64,000 bases of DNA from Seohaeicola zhoushanensis (lineage in GTDB: Bacteria > Pseudomonadota > Alphaproteobacteria > Rhodobacterales > Rhodobacteraceae), in contig NZ_BNCJ01000002.1 of assembly GCF_014656415.1 (NCBI RefSeq), forward strand, positions 695,025-759,024, given 5' to 3'. Positions within the stretch are counted from its first letter, which is position 1; each line of letters opens with the position of its first letter. This document shows, in pieces, positions 60,910 through 64,000 of this stretch. Under the pieces are notes generated by a model. The model was not told where the DNA came from. It saw only the letters and a program-made list of their open reading frames with translations, and made no database searches. Made by a program: the position numbers and the translations under genes.

Positions 60910-61015
60910 GGCGGGGTGAACCCCGCCCTACGCCGGGAGCCCGGCGTCAACGCCCCGTGGCGGGTGGTTTCCTGGGGGGCGCGGCCCCCCCGGAGGTATT
61001 TGGAAAGAAGAGAAA
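60910..61015 (+). repeat. Palindromic repeat cluster after mraY, with copy 2 of the CCCCCCGGAGG-TATTT element
   Basis: Three elements in a row: hairpin GGCGGGG-TGAA-CCCCGCC (60910-60927), palindrome CGCCGGG-AG-CCCGGCG (60931-60946), and a GGGGGGC/GCCCCCC hairpin (60974-60990) followed by CGGAGGTATTTGG and an A/G-rich tail, same order as the element at 34870. Located between convergent mraY and the beta-helix gene; likely also the transcription stop. Confidence 0.65.
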
Positions 61016-61023
61016 TCAGCGGG

Positions 61024-63309
61024 TCAGCCGTCCATCCGCAGGCTGAGCCCCACCTCGCCCTTGACCGCCTCTTCCCAGACCAGGTGAACGCGATCCTTGT
61101 TGCCGCCCTGCGCCAGCAGCACATGCGGCATCGCGAAGCGGGTGGCGTTGCCGGCCGTGCGGATCGGACCCAGCGCCACCAGCGCGTCGATGCCGCGGGC
61201 CTGGCCGCCGAAGGGCAGCTGCCCGGCGAGGTCGACCACCCAGGTCGTGGCCGCCGTCGCCTCGGCATGGGTCAGGCGCATCGGGTTGGCGATCTGGGCC
61301 GCGACCTGGAAATAGGAATTGCCCTCGAAGGTCACGTCCTTGGCGCGGGAATGGTCGAGGTCGGCAAAGCTGGTGTCGACCCGTTCGGCGCGTTCGATGC
61401 TGCCCTGGGCGGAGCGGAACTTGTTGCCGCGCACGCTGACGCCGTTCAGGAAATGCCCGGCGCCATGGGGTTTCACCACGAGGAAGCTGAACCAGGGCGC
61501 GACATCGCCGCAGAGGAAGATATTGTCGGTGATGGTCATGCCGCCGAAGGAGAAGCCGGTGGTGAAGCCCGGCTCGGCGTCGCGCTCGTTGGTCCATTCG
61601 ACCGAGCAGTTGTCGATGTAATTCCCCGCCACGGTGGCCGAGCAGAAGCCGCCCACCAGCACCAGCCCGGCCGAGCGCACGCCGTCGGCGACGCCGTCGC
61701 CCTGGAAGAAGTGATTGCCCTGGATCATCGCGTTGAACCCGCCCAGCACCGCGAAATGGCGGAACTTTGTGGCGCGGTTGTTCCTCAGTTTCACGTCGTT
61801 GGCATTGGCGTTCAGCGCGATCGAGACCCGATCCGAGACATCCTCGGCATCCTCGTTCGAGAGGAACTGGCACTGGTCGATCAGCATCCCCTGGCAGCCC
61901 TCGCCGATCGAGGTGAGGCCGCGGTCCTTCGGGCGGGAGACGTAGGAATCGCGCAGGGCGAAGGTCAGCCCCGCCGGGGCGAGGCGGATGCCGCTGCAGC
62001 GACCGTTGCACTGGATCTCGACCTCGGCCAGTTCGAACTTCGACAGCGAGGAGAAGCCGCTGAAGTCGAGCAGGTAGCGGAAGTCGCGGAAGGTATAGGT
62101 CTGCGTACCCGCCGCGCCGTAGAGCGCGCCGCTGAGCGTCAGCTGCTGGGTCGAGAGGTTGCGCGCCTTGACGTAGATCTCGCGCCCGACGCCCGCGCCC
62201 TCGACCAGCGCGCCGACCGGGATATTGGCGATATTGACCACGCCGGTCAGCCTCTCGGGGTTCGACGGCGAATAGCTCGCCTGCGAGGTCACGGTTTCGG
62301 TGTCCCAGGCGGCCGAGTTCATCGCTTCGAGCTGGCCGTTGCGGATCACCCTTCGGGTGGCATAGCTCGACTTGTTCGGCACCGCCGCCGCCATGTCGAT
62401 GGGGCCGCTCACCGAGATCTTGCGCCCGCCCATGTCGAGCGAATCGTGGTCGGCATTGTTGAGCAGCGCCTGGAAGGCCTTGCGGAAGGCCAGCTCCTCG
62501 TTGCCGAAGGCGGCGATATAGGCGGGCAGGTCGAAGTTCCGCGTGAGCAGCAGCATCTTGTCGGCGGGCATGCTCACGGTGCCCTCGAAGGTGACGACAT
62601 TCTCGAAGGTGACGCTTTCGGCCAGGTGATAGTCCCCCGCCGGGACCAGCACGCGGCGCCCGTTGGCGGCGGCATCGGCGGCGGCGAAGGCGGCGGAATC
62701 GTCGGTGACACCATCGCCCAGGGCGCCATAGTCGCGCACGTCGACCAGGTTCAGCATGTCGCGCAGGAAGAAGGCCGTCACATCCTCGATGACGATATCG
62801 TCGATCCGCACGATGCCGCCCGTCGGGCCGGTCAGGTCGAGGCCGAAATGGCCGTAGAGCGCCCCGGTGCCCCAGGCCATGTCGACGCCGCCGCGGCTGC
62901 CGGTGCCGACGATGGCGGCGACCTCGACCACCTGGCCATAGGTGGTGAGCGCGACGGAGGGTCCGGTCTCGGTTACGCCGCCGACATGGGCGCCGCCGGC
63001 GCCGCCGGCCCAGGCGGCAATACGGACATTGGGCAGGTTGCCGCTGATCGCCTTCACGCGGGCGCGGATCTGCAGGTAGCAGCCCGGCAGCAGCGGCACC
63101 TCGCCCATGTAGCGCAGCTTCTGCGTGGCATCGGTCTTGAGCAGTTCGAGGCAGCCGCCGAAATCCTGGTCGGCCGGCACCAGGGCGGCATTGGGGTTGC
63201 CGTCGTAGGTGTCGGATCCCGGCGTGCCGTTGCCGCTCGACCAGGCCTCCAGCCCGGCCGCGAAGGCCGGCGGCATCAGCACAAGCCCGTCGGTGATCGC
63301 CTTGTTCAT
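61024..63309 (-). CDS. Right-handed beta-helix (pectate-lyase-superfamily, tailspike-like) protein
   Basis: 761 residues from the ATG at 63309 (GGGAAAGGGATTT upstream); a start at 63357 has no ribosome site. No signal peptide. An N-terminal carbohydrate-binding-like jelly-roll region (about 1-190, WSSGNGTPGSDTYDGNPNAAL) is followed by the Pectate_lyase_3 start VRDYGALGDGVTDDSAAFAAA and a long run of short beta-turn repeats (GNxF/NNxA motifs such as IQGNHFFQGDG and DVTFEGNSYFQV). The absence of export signals plus this architecture resembles phage or gene-transfer-agent spike proteins. It interrupts the dcw order after mraY. Confidence 0.82.
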   Translation of the reverse strand: MNKAITDGLVLMPPAFAAGLEAWSSGNGTPGSDTYDGNPNAALVPADQDFGGCLELLKTDATQKLRYMGEVPLLPGCYLQIRARVKAISGNLPNVRIAAWAGGAGGAHVGGVTETGPSVALTTYGQVVEVAAIVGTGSRGGVDMAWGTGALYGHFGLDLTGPTGGIVRIDDIVIEDVTAFFLRDMLNLVDVRDYGALGDGVTDDSAAFAAADAAANGRRVLVPAGDYHLAESVTFENVVTFEGTVSMPADKMLLLTRNFDLPAYIAAFGNEELAFRKAFQALLNNADHDSLDMGGRKISVSGPIDMAAAVPNKSSYATRRVIRNGQLEAMNSAAWDTETVTSQASYSPSNPERLTGVVNIANIPVGALVEGAGVGREIYVKARNLSTQQLTLSGALYGAAGTQTYTFRDFRYLLDFSGFSSLSKFELAEVEIQCNGRCSGIRLAPAGLTFALRDSYVSRPKDRGLTSIGEGCQGMLIDQCQFLSNEDAEDVSDRVSIALNANANDVKLRNNRATKFRHFAVLGGFNAMIQGNHFFQGDGVADGVRSAGLVLVGGFCSATVAGNYIDNCSVEWTNERDAEPGFTTGFSFGGMTITDNIFLCGDVAPWFSFLVVKPHGAGHFLNGVSVRGNKFRSAQGSIERAERVDTSFADLDHSRAKDVTFEGNSYFQVAAQIANPMRLTHAEATAATTWVVDLAGQLPFGGQARGIDALVALGPIRTAGNATRFAMPHVLLAQGGNKDRVHLVWEEAVKGEVGLSLRMDG

Positions 63310-63411
63310 CGAAATCCCTTTCCCGCAAGAACGCCCGGTTGATCTGCCGGACAGCAAACGGGCAAGGGGGTAGGGGAAAAGGGTTAAGGCGGTCTCAGGC
63401 CAGCGCGCGCA

Positions 63412-63813
63412 TCAGGCGGCGACGCCGGGGGCTTCGAGGATGCGCACGCCGTTGATCTTCCAGCCGCTCTCGGTCTCGATCATCTCGTAGTCGAGCAGGT
63501 GGACGCGGCCCTGGGCATCGGTGATCTGCACCTTCTGGTAGAGGCGGCCGCCTTCGTCGTGCAGGTCGAGGAAGCGCAGGTCGGCCGGGCGCCAGACCAT
63601 CGGGTAGCCGTTCCGGACCATGCTGCCGAAATTCTCGGGGTTGCCGAAGAGGCCCCGGATCATCGGGCTGGCGAAGCTGAAGGCGCGGGCGAGGTCGTCG
63701 GCCTTGAAGGCCTCGATCTGGCGGGAAATCGTGTCCTCGATTCCCGCATCCTGCGCCGCTACGGGGGCGGCGAGGGCGAAGGCGAGGAGCAGGGCGAAGA
63801 GGGTGTGACGCAT
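63412..63813 (-). CDS. DUF4864 secreted protein
   Basis: 133 residues from the ATG at 63813, which begins the signal peptide MRHTLFALLLAFALAAPVAAQ; an ATG at 63831 adds six residues. The mature part has the DUF4864/NTF2-like pattern: ISRQIEAFKADDLARAFSFASPMIRGLFG and GYPMVWRPADLRFLDL. Function unknown. Confidence 0.88.
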   Translation of the reverse strand: MRHTLFALLLAFALAAPVAAQDAGIEDTISRQIEAFKADDLARAFSFASPMIRGLFGNPENFGSMVRNGYPMVWRPADLRFLDLHDEGGRLYQKVQITDAQGRVHLLDYEMIETESGWKINGVRILEAPGVAA

Positions 63814-63879
63814 GGGGGCGGCCTCCGGCATATGAAGATCATACGCGGGAGGGGCGGGGTTGGATCAGTTCCGGGGGTG

Positions 63880-64000
63880 CCCTCACCCTGACACTCTCCC
63901 CCCGTGGGGAGAGGGGATCTGTGGCGCGGAGTGGTGGGTGGTTTTCCCCCTCACCCTGACCCTCTCCCCCTCGGGGAGAGGGGAGCTGTTGCGCGGGGTG
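63880..64000. repeat. Tandem CCTCACCCTGA / CTCTCCCC-GGGGAGAG palindromic repeats, two copies
   Basis: Copy 1 at about 63880-63933 and copy 2 at about 63948-64000 (cut by the edge). Each contains CCTCACCCTGA, a CTCTCCCC...GGGGAGAG palindrome, and a GCGCGG(A/G)GTG end. Intergenic, REP-like. Confidence 0.75.

Noticed and set aside
1..64000. Insertion sequences, prophage modules, rRNA operons or riboswitches
   Set aside because: No transposase, integrase, rRNA or recognisable riboswitch core was seen; the cobalamin and other common riboswitch hallmarks were not found near cobS, cobT or the importer.

Overview
The window is high-GC DNA from an alphaproteobacterium, almost certainly a Rhodobacteraceae (Rhodobacter/Paracoccus/roseobacter-like) chromosome. 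The evidence is the aerobic cobaltochelatase pair cobS/cobT, a periplasmic formate dehydrogenase locus with its DUF3305/DUF3306/TorD/TAT accessory genes, the start of a division and cell-wall (dcw) cluster preceded by an mraZ leader that ends in a strong terminator, and small RNAs with CCUCCUCCC loops like the CcsR/cuckoo RNAs of Rhodobacter. Many genes overlap by ATGA/GTGA/TTGA, and several start with GTG or TTG.

Layout. 1-10105: a formate dehydrogenase region. The catalytic alpha subunit (cut by the left edge) with TAT-target, TorD, DUF3306 and DUF3305 genes runs leftward; a multi-cluster ferredoxin protein, DUF6494, an Mrp-type Fe-S carrier ATPase, a lipoate-ligase-like protein and DUF6505 run rightward; a cytochrome c with a degenerate binding-protein N-terminus faces them. 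10168-14206: two small unknown proteins, DUF427, aminopeptidase P and a methyltransferase. 14228-24102: a cobT / cobS / J-protein / bolA block that looks opened in two places, by an HxlR-reductase-racemase group and by a fasciclin gene plus a cyanide-insensitive bd oxidase operon that includes a 32-codon DUF2474 gene. 24124-30478: gatB, a thioesterase, a metallophosphoesterase, a diacylglycerol-kinase-like protein and a cupin. 30812-39364: a catabolic island with a GntR regulator, a GNAT protein, a spermidine/putrescine-type ABC importer, a hydantoin/Asp-Glu racemase and a 659-residue protein joining a kynureninase-like domain to a cyclase (kynurenine-formamidase-like) domain. 39602-41307: an RTX protein and two identical tRNA-Gly(GCC) genes. 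41386-51844: DUF1697, MAPEG, pyruvate carboxylase, a lactate-dehydrogenase-like flavoprotein, an MFS exporter with a divergent MarR regulator, and UvrD.

51845-53202 has no large protein gene but is dense in signals: a leftward transcript with a 36-residue basic ORF, four CCUCCUCCC hairpins and a terminator; two arrays of TGGG-like boxes at 10-bp pitch that look like MraZ operators; and a leader RNA ending in a 13-bp terminator hairpin just before mraZ (UpsM-like). 53203-60899 is mraZ-rsmH-ftsL-ftsI-murE-murF-mraY. The cluster is then interrupted by a leftward beta-helix (tailspike/pectate-lyase-like) gene and a DUF4864 gene, and the window ends in a repeated palindromic element.

The most unusual items are the kynureninase-cyclase fusion in its transporter island, the helically phased four-copy TGTCCN-N4-TGGACA array upstream of the MAPEG gene, the phased MraZ-like boxes, the CcsR/cuckoo-like RNAs, and the binding-protein/cytochrome c hybrid beside formate dehydrogenase.
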